The notes beneath the pieces are model-generated. The model had not been told where the DNA came from. It ran no database searches and saw only the letters and a list, made by a program, of their open reading frames with translations. Shown one piece after another: positions 7,757 through 16,534 of a stretch of DNA of 33,968 bases; within the stretch, counting starts at the first letter, position 1; the number at the start of each line of letters is the position of its first letter. The DNA lies in NCBI GenBank assembly GCA_903845345.1, contig CAIMXF010000400.1:1-33968 (forward strand). Direction: 5' to 3'. The stretch is from an uncultured beta proteobacterium. Lineage in GTDB: Bacteria; Pseudomonadota; Gammaproteobacteria; Burkholderiales; Burkholderiaceae_C. Position numbers and translations under genes: made by a program.

Positions 7757-8554
7757 TCACGTCGAAGGAAGATCCTTGTCGGGAACGCGCATCGCCCGCA
7801 GTTCCGGCAGCCGCGCCGACAGTGGCGGCAACGCCACGCCGCCGCCCACCAGCCGCTGGTCGTGCGCGTAGGCGCGGTCGCCGCGATCGCTCTCGACAAC
7901 CCAGTCGCGGTCGCAGCGGATCTTCAGCGCATTCACGACCTGGTCGAAGGTCCAGGCCTCGACCGCGTTGGAATCGAGGTGCACGGTGGCGCCGGGGCTG
8001 CCGGCCAGCAGGCCGAGCAACGCGGCGCCGGTGTCGTCCATGAAGCTGCAGGCGGGCGTCCAGCGCGCGCTGGCGGCGATGCGGCCGTCGCGCGCCTGCC
8101 AGCGATCGAGTTCGGCCCGCATGTTGTTGCCGGTGGCGCGCAGGTCGATCTGCCAGCCCAGGCGCGCGATGGTGGCTTGCGGGTGCGCGGCGCGCACGAG
8201 GTCTTCGCATTCGATCTTGCCGCGGCCGTAGTCGTCGCGTGCGTTGCGCGGGGCGGCGACGTCGTGCGGGCCGTCGGGGTCGTGGTCGAACACCATCGCG
8301 GTGCTCGTGAACAGCATCGGGATGCCGCGATCGCGCGCGTGGCGCGCGAGCAGGCCCGCCCAGGCGGCCGAGCCGATGGCCAGGTGGGCGATGGCGTCGG
8401 GCCGCAGGCGCTGCAGCTCGGCGTTCGCCGCGGCGCCGTCGTCGGCCGGCACGGCGCGACGATCCCAGCCGGACACCCGCCAGCCCTGGCCCGTCGCGAG
8501 CTCGGCGAGCCGCGGAGCCAGCGTTCCCGACAGGCCGGTCACGAGCAGGTGCAT
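7757..8554 (-). CDS. RmlD-like NAD(P)-dependent sugar-nucleotide reductase / SDR protein
   Basis: The 265-residue protein starts with MHLLVTGLSGTLAPRL, a Rossmann nucleotide-binding motif (GxxGxxA). It carries the short-chain dehydrogenase catalytic pair in DDYGRGKIE (Tyr and Lys, YxxxK), preceded by the FTSTAMVFD stretch typical of dTDP-4-dehydrorhamnose reductase-like proteins. The ATG at 8554 was chosen because AGGAG lies 7 nt upstream; the open frame continues nine codons further without that support. No rhamnose or other nucleotide-sugar genes lie nearby, so the substrate cannot be assigned. It converges with the TMEM175 gene and is 112 nt downstream of the ferritin-like gene. Confidence 0.8.
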   Translation of the reverse strand: MHLLVTGLSGTLAPRLAELATGQGWRVSGWDRRAVPADDGAAANAELQRLRPDAIAHLAIGSAAWAGLLARHARDRGIPMLFTSTAMVFDHDPDGPHDVAAPRNARDDYGRGKIECEDLVRAAHPQATIARLGWQIDLRATGNNMRAELDRWQARDGRIAASARWTPACSFMDDTGAALLGLLAGSPGATVHLDSNAVEAWTFDQVVNALKIRCDRDWVVESDRGDRAYAHDQRLVGGGVALPPLSARLPELRAMRVPDKDLPST

Positions 8555-8666
8555 GCGATCACTCCTGCGCATCCGACGCACCGGGGTGGCCGCGCCGGAT
8601 CAGCTCACGGGCCGTGGCGCGCCCGTCGGACAGCCTGTTCCGATTCTGGGCCAACCCGCGCCCGCC

Positions 8667-9506
8667 TCAGGGATGCACGATGCCCGCGCCCAGCATCGAC
8701 AGCGGCCGCATCACGAAGCGCTGCACGGCGGGACTGAGCCGCAGCGGCTTGAGCGCCATGCGCACCGCGAGATCCATCGGCAGATGCGCGCTGACGAGCC
8801 GGTAGGCCTGACCGATCAGCTCGGCGCTGGAGGCCACGGCCGCGCCGTCGACGCGGCCCAGCGGGCTGCGCCGGCGCCACTCGGCGGCGTGGCGCAACGC
8901 GATCGTCGCGTCCTCGCGTCGCAGTTCGATCGCGCGGCGCACGAGCGCGGCCAGCACGTGGCGCCGGCCCAGATGCTCGGCCTGCCGGTACCTCTGGAAG
9001 AACGCGTGGAAGTGCTTGTAGTGGCGCACCTCGTCGCAACGGATGCGCCACGTCAGGTCGCGCAGCACCGGCTCCGTGCAGGCCGCGTGCAGCGCCTGGT
9101 AGTAGGTGGTCGTGCCCATCTCCACGATGCAGCGCGCGGCCAGCTCCTGGCCGCCGGTGGGCTCCAGTTCATCCATCGTGCACAGCTTCGCGTACTCGGC
9201 GAAGAAATCGGCGTAGGCGGCATCCCAGTCGAACTCGGGCCAGACGTGGCGGACGTAGGCCTTCAGCGCGCGGCCGTGCTGCAGTTCCTCGGGCTCCCAG
9301 TGCTCGCGCAGCCAGTGGCCGACCTCGTCGTCGCCGGCGAAGCGTTCGACCAGGTTGCCGGTGTAGGTGTCGCTGCCGCTCTCGACGAAGGACGCGCTGC
9401 AGACGAGCATGAACATCGCCACGTCGTCGCGTACGCGTTGGGGCTCGATGGCGGAGAAATCGATGTCGTCCAGGGACCAGGGCAATTGTCGGGAGGAATC
9501 TGTCAT
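8667..9506 (-). CDS. Ferritin-like diiron protein
   Basis: A soluble helical protein of about 279 residues. It carries the carboxylate-bridged diiron ligand pattern: Glu42 (SFVESGS), Glu74-x-x-His77 (PEELQH), Glu129 (CIVEMGT) and Glu159-x-x-His162 (CDEVRH). This spacing fits ferritin-like oxygenases and desaturases. Many Burkholderiales encode such a protein beginning with a PWxLDDIDF segment, as I recall, without a known reaction. A second ATG at 9518 and a GTG at 9536 are in frame; none has a clear Shine-Dalgarno, so the start is uncertain. The neighbouring reductase gene in the same direction could be a partner, but the gap gives no proof of an operon. Confidence 0.75.
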   Translation of the reverse strand: MTDSSRQLPWSLDDIDFSAIEPQRVRDDVAMFMLVCSASFVESGSDTYTGNLVERFAGDDEVGHWLREHWEPEELQHGRALKAYVRHVWPEFDWDAAYADFFAEYAKLCTMDELEPTGGQELAARCIVEMGTTTYYQALHAACTEPVLRDLTWRIRCDEVRHYKHFHAFFQRYRQAEHLGRRHVLAALVRRAIELRREDATIALRHAAEWRRRSPLGRVDGAAVASSAELIGQAYRLVSAHLPMDLAVRMALKPLRLSPAVQRFVMRPLSMLGAGIVHP

Positions 9507-9713
9507 GAAGGACCGCATGGCAATCGGTGTTCTCACGGCGCGTCGCCGCTCGACCGTGCGCTGCCGACAACTTAGCAGGGAACCAAGCGCCTGGGAAGCG
9601 GTCTATCACCGCGTAGAGTCTTGTAAAGGCGCGGCCCTGTGGCTCGACATGATCGCGCGGAAGCAGAGAATCGAGCCATGCGCCACGAGCGCGTTCCCGA
9701 AGGAGATTTCGAC

Positions 9714-10268
9714 ATGAGTGCAACCATCGTTCACACCCCGGCGCTGGTGCCATCCCGCAGCCGCAAGCTGCGCAACACGCTGGCCGTGGCGGCCGGCGCG
9801 CTGGCGCTGGCCTGCGGCGGCGTCGCCCAGGCCGCGCCGCACGGCGGCGGCTGGCATGGCGGCGGAGGCGGATGGCACGGCGGCGGCTACTACCACGGCG
9901 GCGGCTGGGGCTTCGACCCCTTCTGGGGCTTCGGCGTGGGCCTGGGCCTGGCCGCGCTGGCCACGGCGCCGGCCTACTACGACTCGCCCTACTACTACTC
10001 GGCGCCGCCCGTGTACTACCCGCCGGCGCCCACCTACGTGACGCCAGCGCCGGTTTACGTGCAGCCGTCGCAGGCGGTGCCCGCCCCGGCCGCGGCGCCC
10101 GATCCGATCTTCTACCCGCGCAACGGCCAGAACGCCGCGCAGCTCGAGGCCGACCGCCGCGCCTGCAACAGCTGGGCGACCACGCAGCACAACGCGATGA
10201 ACGACGCCAGCGTCTTCCAGCGCGCGACGCTCGCGTGCATGGACGGCCGCGGCTACACGGCGCGCTGA
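9714..10268 (+). CDS. Exported Gly/His/Tyr-rich protein of unknown function
   Basis: The 184-residue protein has an N-terminal export signal (charged residues to 20, hydrophobic 22-38, likely cleavage after AQA at 40; an ALAC at 31-34 is a weak alternative lipobox). Residues 43-66 are GGGWHGG-type repeats, 86-130 are Tyr/Pro/Ala-rich, and the C-terminal part ends in a conserved-looking segment with two cysteines (Cys151, Cys175) around FQRATLACMDGRGY. The start is fixed by AAGGAG 8 nt before the ATG; 25 further upstream codons were rejected. The protein probably sits in the periplasm or envelope. I do not recognise a function. Confidence 0.8.
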   Translation: MSATIVHTPALVPSRSRKLRNTLAVAAGALALACGGVAQAAPHGGGWHGGGGGWHGGGYYHGGGWGFDPFWGFGVGLGLAALATAPAYYDSPYYYSAPPVYYPPAPTYVTPAPVYVQPSQAVPAPAAAPDPIFYPRNGQNAAQLEADRRACNSWATTQHNAMNDASVFQRATLACMDGRGYTAR

Positions 10269-10284
10269 GCGTCGGCGTTCCACC

Positions 10285-10316
10285 CGGCGGGTCGCGCAGA
10301 CGAGCGCGACCTGCCG
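10285..10316 (+). terminator. Strong hairpin after the Gly-rich gene
   Basis: A 13-bp stem (CGGCGGGTCGCGC with its partner, one G-U wobble) closes a 6-nt loop, starting 16 nt after the stop codon. It is followed by TCCCTCCC and not a clean T run, so it is a hairpin-type terminator candidate of moderate quality. It would also sit between convergent transcripts. Confidence 0.55.
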
Positions 10317-10337
10317 TCCCTCCCGACTGCGGTCGCT

Positions 10338-10649
10338 TCAGGCTGCCGGGATGAGATCGCGCAGCTGCAGCGCCGCCCCGAACGACACGCCGTTGCGCGT
10401 GACTCGCAGCGCCACCACCTTGCCCGCCGGCCACTCGCGTAGCCGGCGCCGCAGTTCGTCCAGCGTCACGCCTGCGGCCGGTTCGCCGTCGACGTCGCGC
10501 ACGACGTCCCCGAACTGCAAGCCCGCCACGGCAGCCGGACCGTCGGCCATCACGGCCTTGACGACCACATCGGCGCCGCGCCGATTGACCCACCGGCCCG
10601 CGCGATCGGCGGCGAACGGCTTGCCTTCCACGTCGGCGAGGCCCGGCAT
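10338..10649 (-). pseudogene. Orphan PDZ domain, probable remnant of an aspartyl-protease-like protein
   Basis: The minus-strand frame encodes about 100 residues with a convincing PDZ domain: VVVKAVMADGPAAVAGLQ, FGDVVRDVDGEP, and RLREWPAGKVVALRVTRNG before a QLRDLI ending. The preceding DRAGRWVNRRGADVVV resembles the linker before the PDZ of retropepsin-like (aspartyl protease) proteins of beta-proteobacteria. No protease domain precedes it; the region upstream is occupied by the divergent membrane-protein gene starting at 10770. The ATG at 10649 could make a small PDZ-only protein, but no Shine-Dalgarno supports it. I read it as the 3' remnant of a decayed gene, with a stand-alone PDZ protein as the alternative. 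Confidence 0.55.
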
Positions 10650-10769
10650 GGCCGGCACGCACGACCGCTGGCGTTCGAGCGCCCCCTGGCCGCCGACCGG
10701 AGGTCGTCGGGAGACGAACCCGGCCTGCCCTGAAGCCGTCGCCGGGCCTGGTGCTTGCCATGGCCGCCC

Positions 10770-11435
10770 ATGCGCAGCGCCCTCGACTTCAGTTCCTGGC
10801 AGACCCTCATCTCCACCCTGCTCGGCCTGGTGCTGGTGTCGGTGGTGGCCGTCGGCGTTCTGCTGCTCGTGATGCAGACGGTGCAGCAACGCCGCGAGCG
10901 CGCGAACCGGCAGATCAACGAACGGCTGAAGACGCTGATCGCCGCCTACAGGACGCTGGGCGGCTCGTTCACCGGCGTGCTGGCGGTCGACCCGCGCCAC
11001 CTGCGCGAACTGCGACAGCTCGCGCCCGATGAAACGGCCGGCTCCGAGCGCGCGCGTCGCGTGCGCGATGCGGTCGAGGCGGCGCTGTCCGACATCATCC
11101 TGCTCGGCACCGACGAACAGGTGCGGCTCGCCGCGCACGCCGCCACCGAGATGGCCGCCGGCCGGCCGGTCGAGACCGCGGCGCTGGTCACGTCGTTGCG
11201 CGACTTCATCCGTGACGTGCTGGAGCTCGATCCGATTCCGGCGTCGGTCGCGATTCCCAAGCAGGGCCCGCTGCGGTCGCTGGGCAGCCGCGACAAGGCC
11301 GGCGGCGCGAGCAACGCGGGCGGCGGCAAGGGCGGCACCGACGGCGGCGGCGGACTCGGTGGTGGGACCAGCGGGGGCGTCGCCCCCGCGCACCATCCGG
11401 GCGGCGCGTCCGAGGAAGATGCCGAGCCGCACTGA
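10770..11435 (+). CDS. Conserved membrane-anchored protein of unknown function
   Basis: The 221-residue protein has one N-terminal membrane helix (about residues 12-36, TLISTLLGLVLVSVVAVGVL), a charged region beginning QQRRERANRQINERLKTLI, a helical cytoplasmic domain to about residue 165, and a Gly-rich, acidic low-complexity tail. The stretches AAYRTLGGSFTGVLAVD and VRDAVEAALSDIILLGT look conserved among Burkholderiales proteins I recall, none with a known role. I chose the ATG at 10770 and not the TTG five codons earlier. It converges on the GGDEF-EAL gene. Confidence 0.75.
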   Translation: MRSALDFSSWQTLISTLLGLVLVSVVAVGVLLLVMQTVQQRRERANRQINERLKTLIAAYRTLGGSFTGVLAVDPRHLRELRQLAPDETAGSERARRVRDAVEAALSDIILLGTDEQVRLAAHAATEMAAGRPVETAALVTSLRDFIRDVLELDPIPASVAIPKQGPLRSLGSRDKAGGASNAGGGKGGTDGGGGLGGGTSGGVAPAHHPGGASEEDAEPH

Positions 11436-11529
11436 CCGAAGGACGGCAGGCGCATCTCGAAGACGCGCCCAATGACGGCGGCCGGTGCCGCCGCGGCGGC
11501 GTCCGCGCTGACGCCGCGAGGCCGCCGGG

Positions 11530-14070
11530 CTAAGGCGTCGGCGGCGTCAGCCGCGCCGTGGCTGCGGCCTCCTTCAGCGTCTTCAGCAGCGCGGGCAGTT
11601 CGTCGGCCGGCACCGGATGCGCCAGCAGGAAGCCCTGCATCTCGTCGCAGCCCTGGCGCACCAGCTGCAGCCGCTGCTCCAGCGTCTCGACGCCCTCGGC
11701 GATCACGCGCAGGCCCAGCTTGTGGGTCATCACGATGATGGTCTCGACGATGGCGGCGTCGTCGGAGTCGGACGGGATGCCGCCGATGAACGAGCGGTCG
11801 ATCTTGAGGCGGTCGAGCGGCAGGCGCTTGAGGTAGGCGAGGCTGGAATAGCCGGTGCCGAAGTCGTCGATCGACAGCAGCACGCCGAGATCGCGCAGCG
11901 ACTGCAGCACGCCCTGCGCATGCAGCGGGTCGAGCATCACGCTGCTCTCGGTGATCTCGAGCTCCAGGCATGGCGGCGCCAGGCCGCTGAGCGAGAGCGC
12001 GCGCCGCACCGCGCCGTCGAGGCCCGGCCGCTGCAGCTGGCGCGCCGAGATGTTGACGGCCACGCGCAGCGCGGAGACGTTGTCGGCCAGGCCGTCGCGC
12101 TGCCATTGCGCGACCTGGCGGCAGGCCTCGTTCAGCACCCATTCGCCGATGCCCAGCACCAGGCCCGTCTCCTCGGCGATCGGGATGAACGTATTGGGCA
12201 GCACCAGGCCGCGCACCGGATGGCGCCAGCGCACCAGCGCCTCGACGGCGCAGACCTCGCCCGTCGCGAGATCGAGCTGCGGCTGGTAGTGCAGCTCGAG
12301 CTCGTGGCGTTCGACCGCGCGCCGCAGGTCGTTCTCCAGACGCAGCCGGCCGTGCGCCTGCGCGTTCATCTCGGGACTGAAGAAGCGGTAGGCGTTGCGG
12401 CCTTCGCCCTTGGCCTCGTACAGCGCGGTGTCGGCGTACTTCAGCAGCAGCTCGCCGCTGGCGCCGTCGCGGGGAAACAGGCTCACGCCCAGGCTGGCGG
12501 TGACGTGCAGCTCCTGGCCCGCGAGCGTGAACGGCTCGCCGAGCGCGCGCATCAGCTTCTCGGCGATGCGCGCGGCGTCGGTCGCGCCGGCCACGTTGCA
12601 CACCACCACCTGGAACTCGTCGCCGCCGACGCGGGCGACGGTGTCGTTGTCGCGCAGCGTCGCGCGCAGGCGGCGCGCGATCTCCTGCAACAGCTGGTCG
12701 CCCACGTGGTGGCCCAGCGAATCGTTGACCAGCTTGAAGCGGTCGAGGTCGATGAACAGCACCGCCAGTTGCTGGTCGAGCCGCTGCGCCTGCGACAGCG
12801 CGCGGCCCAGGCGATCCATCAGCATCGCGCGGTTGGGCAGGCCGGTGAGCGAGTCGTGGTAGGCCAGGTGCTCGATGCGCGCTTCCTGCGCCTTGCGCTC
12901 GGTGATGTCCTGGATCACGCCGGCGCGCCGCACGTGGCGGCCCGCGCCGTCGCGCACGACGTACACGCGCATGTGCACGTAGCGCATCTCGTGGCCGGGC
13001 GGACAGACGCGGAACTCGAACTCGAGCTCGGCCAGGGACAGGTCGTCCATCCGCGCACGCAGCATGTCGCGGTCGTCGTCGTGCACGTCGTCCAGCCAGG
13101 CGCGCCAGTTGGCGTACACGTCCGACACCGGCAGGCACCAGATGCGCTCGAACGCAGGGCTCATGTAGAGCGTGACCCGGCGCTGGGGATCGCTGAGCCA
13201 GAACACGTCGCCGATCGATTCGGCCATCTGGCGGAAGCGTTCCTCGCTCTCGCGCAGAGCGCCGCGCTCGCGTTCGAGCTGCGCCCGGTACCAGGCGTTC
13301 TCGATGGCCACCGGCAACCGGTTGAGCAGGTCTTCCTGCTTGACGAGGTAGTCGGTGGCGCCCAGCTTCAGCGTCTGCGCGGCGCTGGTCTCGTCGCCGT
13401 GGCCGGTGATCACGATGATGGGCAGGTTGAGGCCGCGCTCGTGGCGCACCTCGCGAACGACGTCCAGCGCGTTCATGCCGGGCAGCTTGAAATCGAGCAG
13501 CAGCACGTCCGGGCCCGGATCGGCCTCGGGCGGCAGCCGCACCAGCGCCTCCTGCGCGGTGAATACCGGCTCGACCTGGACGTGCGGCGCATAGCGCGCC
13601 AGGTGGCGCTGCAGCAGGTCGACGTCGGCGGCGCTCGGCTCGGCGTACAGCACGCGGATGGGCGTCGAGCGATGGGCCGACGCCTGCCGGAAGGTCTGGA
13701 CGACGCCCGCCAGCGTGGCCGGCAGCCGCTCGATGTAGGCACCCGACTTGACGACGTAATCGTCGGCCCCGCTGCGCAGCGCCGCGACCACCAGCGCCTC
13801 GTCGCCCGAGCCGGTGAGCATCACGACGGCGATCGGCAACCCCCGCAGCCGCACCTCGCCCAGCAGCTCGAGGCCGTTGCCATCGGGCAGGCGCACGTCC
13901 ACCAGCAGCACGTCCGGCGGCGCGCCCGCGGCTTCCTCGGCGGCCAGGCGCGCCCGCGCGTCCGCGAGCGTGTGCACGGTGGCGATGGCGATGTCGGGCG
14001 CGAGCCGGGCCAGCCGCCGACAGGTCAGGTCGGCGTCCTGTTCGTTGTCTTCGACGTACAGGACCTTCAT
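11530..14070 (-). CDS. REC-REC-PAS-GGDEF-EAL cyclic-di-GMP signalling protein
   Basis: An 846-residue cytoplasmic protein with five domains. Receiver 1 (1-125) has Asp58 and Lys108; receiver 2 (138-260) has Asp193 and Lys244; a PAS domain spans about 275-395. GGDEF (405-565) keeps the intact GGDEF motif at 482-486 and an RxxD inhibitory site (RDND, 473-476) five residues before it. EAL (580-835) keeps EAL at 610-612 and DDFGTGYSSL at 735. Both output domains therefore look catalytically competent for making and breaking cyclic-di-GMP, although in such hybrids one often dominates. It starts 16 nt after a response-regulator gene and follows a histidine kinase, so phosphorylation of the receivers by that kinase is likely. 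Confidence 0.93.
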   Translation of the reverse strand: MKVLYVEDNEQDADLTCRRLARLAPDIAIATVHTLADARARLAAEEAAGAPPDVLLVDVRLPDGNGLELLGEVRLRGLPIAVVMLTGSGDEALVVAALRSGADDYVVKSGAYIERLPATLAGVVQTFRQASAHRSTPIRVLYAEPSAADVDLLQRHLARYAPHVQVEPVFTAQEALVRLPPEADPGPDVLLLDFKLPGMNALDVVREVRHERGLNLPIIVITGHGDETSAAQTLKLGATDYLVKQEDLLNRLPVAIENAWYRAQLERERGALRESEERFRQMAESIGDVFWLSDPQRRVTLYMSPAFERIWCLPVSDVYANWRAWLDDVHDDDRDMLRARMDDLSLAELEFEFRVCPPGHEMRYVHMRVYVVRDGAGRHVRRAGVIQDITERKAQEARIEHLAYHDSLTGLPNRAMLMDRLGRALSQAQRLDQQLAVLFIDLDRFKLVNDSLGHHVGDQLLQEIARRLRATLRDNDTVARVGGDEFQVVVCNVAGATDAARIAEKLMRALGEPFTLAGQELHVTASLGVSLFPRDGASGELLLKYADTALYEAKGEGRNAYRFFSPEMNAQAHGRLRLENDLRRAVERHELELHYQPQLDLATGEVCAVEALVRWRHPVRGLVLPNTFIPIAEETGLVLGIGEWVLNEACRQVAQWQRDGLADNVSALRVAVNISARQLQRPGLDGAVRRALSLSGLAPPCLELEITESSVMLDPLHAQGVLQSLRDLGVLLSIDDFGTGYSSLAYLKRLPLDRLKIDRSFIGGIPSDSDDAAIVETIIVMTHKLGLRVIAEGVETLEQRLQLVRQGCDEMQGFLLAHPVPADELPALLKTLKEAAATARLTPPTP

Positions 14071-14086
14071 GATGTTGAGCGGCGCC

Positions 14087-14509
14087 TCAGATCGATTGCT
14101 GGTTCAGCACGCACCAGTACAGGTCGATCTGCGCGGCCACGTCGATGAACTTCTCGAACTCCACCGGCTTGACGATGTAGGAGTTGACGCCCAGCGCATA
14201 CGCCGACGCGACATCGGCGTCCTCGCGCGAGGTGGTCAGCACCACCACCGGGATGCGGCAGTAGTCGGGATGGGCCTTGAGCTGGCGCAGCACCTCGAGG
14301 CCGCTGACGCGGGGCAGCTTCAGGTCCAGCAGGATCACGACCGGCAGCGGATGCCCGGCTTCCCAGCGCACGATCCACTCCAGCGCTTCCTCGCCGTCGC
14401 GCGCCACCTCCAGCGTGTTCACGATGTGGCGCTTGGCGAACGCGCGCTGCGTCAGGTCGACATCCATCGGGTTGTCTTCGACCAGCAGGATCGGGCGACG
14501 GTCTTCCAT
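14087..14509 (-). CDS. Single-domain response regulator, Rcp1-like
   Basis: A 140-residue protein made only of a receiver domain: ILLVEDNPMDVDL at the start with the acidic pair, phospho-acceptor Asp62 in ILLDLKLP, Thr92 and Lys114 (IVKPVEF). The extended loop and the ending IDLYWCVLNQ resemble the Rcp1 group that works with phytochrome-type kinases. It has no output domain, so it probably shuttles phosphate or binds a partner. The gene lies between the kinase (93 nt) and the GGDEF-EAL gene (16 nt), all on the same strand. I chose the ATG at 14509 over a GTG eight codons upstream; neither has a good Shine-Dalgarno. Confidence 0.9.
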   Translation of the reverse strand: MEDRRPILLVEDNPMDVDLTQRAFAKRHIVNTLEVARDGEEALEWIVRWEAGHPLPVVILLDLKLPRVSGLEVLRQLKAHPDYCRIPVVVLTTSREDADVASAYALGVNSYIVKPVEFEKFIDVAAQIDLYWCVLNQQSI

Positions 14510-14602
14510 TCGCGCAGCATAGCGAAATGCCACGTCTTTTACACGGCATTTGCACCGCGCCGGTTTGAAACGGAGGGGCGCAAGGCGGCATCAAGTCACG
14601 AG

Positions 14603-16534
14603 TTAGGCGGCTGGCGCGGCAGGAAGCTGGATGTAGAAGGTCGCGCCGTCGTCCCTGGCGCTCTCCGCCCAGACCTTGCCGTGCATGCGTTCGACCGCCT
14701 TGCGCACGATCGCCAGTCCGACGCCCGTGCCCGGGAAATCCTCGGCGCGGTGCAGGCGCTGGAAGATCTCGAAGATGCGGTCGTGGTAGCGCATGTCGAA
14801 GCCCGGGCCGTTGTCGCGCACCCAGAACAGCGCGTGGCCCTGCGTGCGACGCGCGCCGATCTCGATGCGGCGATCGGCACGGCCGGCGGTGAACTTGACG
14901 GCGTTGTCCAGCAGGTTGCGCAGCGCCAGCACCAGGCCGTCGCGCTCGCCCAGCACCACCAGGCCGGGATCGACCTGCGAGGTGAGCACGATGGCGCCGG
15001 CGGCCACCTCGGCGGCCACGCCGTCGATCACCGTCGCCACCACCGGCCCCGGCGCCAGCGGGCCCAGCCTGGGCCGGCCGCGCTCCACGCGCGAGTAGGC
15101 CAGCAGGTCGTCGATCAGGTCGCCCATGTGGGACGTCGCCTTGCGGATCATCGCGACGAAGAAGCGGCCTTCCTCGTCGAGCTTGCCGGCGTGGTCGGAC
15201 TCCAGCAGCCGGCTGTAGCCGTCGATGCCGCGCAGCGGCGCCTTCAGGTCGTGCGACACCGAGTACGTGAACGACTCCATCTCGCGATGCTTGGCCTCCA
15301 GCTCGGACGTGCGGTCGGCCACCCGACGCTCCAGGTCGGCGTTGAGCGAGCGGATCTCCTGCTCGGCGCGCCGCCGCTCGGTGGCGTCGATCAGGAACCC
15401 GTGCCACACGACGCCGCCATCGCCCTCGCGCACCGGCATCGAATGCGCCTCGATGCAGCGCTCGCCGGTGGATGTGAGCGGCACGCGGAAAGACGCGAGC
15501 CAGGGGCTGCCGAGATCGGCCGACTCGCGCAGCGAGTGCGCGACCATCGCGCGGTCGTCGGGATGCACCAGCTCCAGCAGGTCGATGCCACGCTCGACCA
15601 GCGTCTCGGCCGCGACGCCCAGCAGCTCGCGGATGGCCGGGCTCGCGAAGATGAACCGGCCGCGCCCGTCGCTGCCGCGAAAATACGAATGCACCGCGCC
15701 GGGCGCGGTCGCGACGATGCGTTCGAGCCGCTCCTGCGCGACGCGGTGCGCGTGCTCCAGCGCCTCGTTGGCGCGCGCCAGCGTGATGTCCTCGGCGAAG
15801 CCGGCCATGTAGCGCATGCGGCCGTCGCCGCCGAACAGCGGGAAGCCGCGGCCGCGGATCCAGACGAGGCGGCCGTCCGGCCGGATCACGCGGTACTCGG
15901 TCTGGTACATGCCGGCGTCGTTCGCGTGCAGCGCCGCGTGGGCCACGCGCTCGCGGTCCTCGGGGTGGACGCCGTCCAGCCAGTGCGCGAGATCCTCGTA
16001 CAGCGGCGCCGCCGGCCGGCCCCAGAGGCGCTCGTAGGCCGAGTTCATGTACAGCAGCTTGTTGCTGCGCGGGTCGACGATCCAGATCAGGTCCAGCGAG
16101 TGGTCGCCGAACATGCGCAACAGCTGCTCGCTGTCGCGCGCCACGCGCGCCGCCTGGCGTTCGGCGGTGAAGTCGGTGAACGACACCACCGCCCCGCGCC
16201 CCAGGCCTTCGCCCAGCGAATCGACCGGCACCGCGCGCACGCGCAGCCAGCGTTCGCCATGCCGCGGCGTCTGCACGACCACCGTGCCCCCGGCGCCCTC
16301 GCCCTGGCCGTGGATCGCGCGCCAGACCGGGCGCTGGTCCTCGGGCATCACCACGCCGTTCTCGTCGGTCTGCACCCAGCCCATGTCCTGGATGCGCATG
16401 CCCAGCGAGCCGCGGTCCAGGCCCAGCACCTCGCGCGCGGCCCGGTTCGTGTCGACGATGCGCAGGTCGGCGTCGAACCAGATCAGGCCGGACTCGAGAG
16501 AGTCGACGATGCGCCTGTCGTTGTCACCTGCCAC
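14603..16534 (-). CDS. Multi-PAS sensor histidine kinase
   Basis: A 643-residue kinase without membrane helices, so a cytoplasmic sensor. Three PAS domains lie at about 8-125, 135-255 and 265-390, the second ending in the PAC-like YMAGFAEDIT. A coiled linker leads to the dimerisation and phospho-acceptor domain with SVSHDLKAPLRGID (His428). The ATPase domain shows LLDNAVKF (Asn544), DNGPGFD and GTGVGLAI. The C-terminal half is of the bacteriophytochrome-kinase type, but no chromophore GAF/PHY module is present. The start is a GTG with AGGAG 6 nt upstream. It heads a three-gene signalling operon with two receiver-containing proteins downstream. Confidence 0.93.
   Translation of the reverse strand: MAGDNDRRIVDSLESGLIWFDADLRIVDTNRAAREVLGLDRGSLGMRIQDMGWVQTDENGVVMPEDQRPVWRAIHGQGEGAGGTVVVQTPRHGERWLRVRAVPVDSLGEGLGRGAVVSFTDFTAERQAARVARDSEQLLRMFGDHSLDLIWIVDPRSNKLLYMNSAYERLWGRPAAPLYEDLAHWLDGVHPEDRERVAHAALHANDAGMYQTEYRVIRPDGRLVWIRGRGFPLFGGDGRMRYMAGFAEDITLARANEALEHAHRVAQERLERIVATAPGAVHSYFRGSDGRGRFIFASPAIRELLGVAAETLVERGIDLLELVHPDDRAMVAHSLRESADLGSPWLASFRVPLTSTGERCIEAHSMPVREGDGGVVWHGFLIDATERRRAEQEIRSLNADLERRVADRTSELEAKHREMESFTYSVSHDLKAPLRGIDGYSRLLESDHAGKLDEEGRFFVAMIRKATSHMGDLIDDLLAYSRVERGRPRLGPLAPGPVVATVIDGVAAEVAAGAIVLTSQVDPGLVVLGERDGLVLALRNLLDNAVKFTAGRADRRIEIGARRTQGHALFWVRDNGPGFDMRYHDRIFEIFQRLHRAEDFPGTGVGLAIVRKAVERMHGKVWAESARDDGATFYIQLPAAPAA

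Noticed and set aside
10351-10872. Plus-strand frame over the PDZ region
   Set aside because: It is the antisense of the PDZ domain and shows Arg/Thr/Ser-rich shadow composition.
11487-11500. 14-nt palindrome GCCGCCGCGGCGGC between convergent genes
   Set aside because: It consists only of G and C in GC-rich DNA and has no T tract, so chance is a sufficient explanation.
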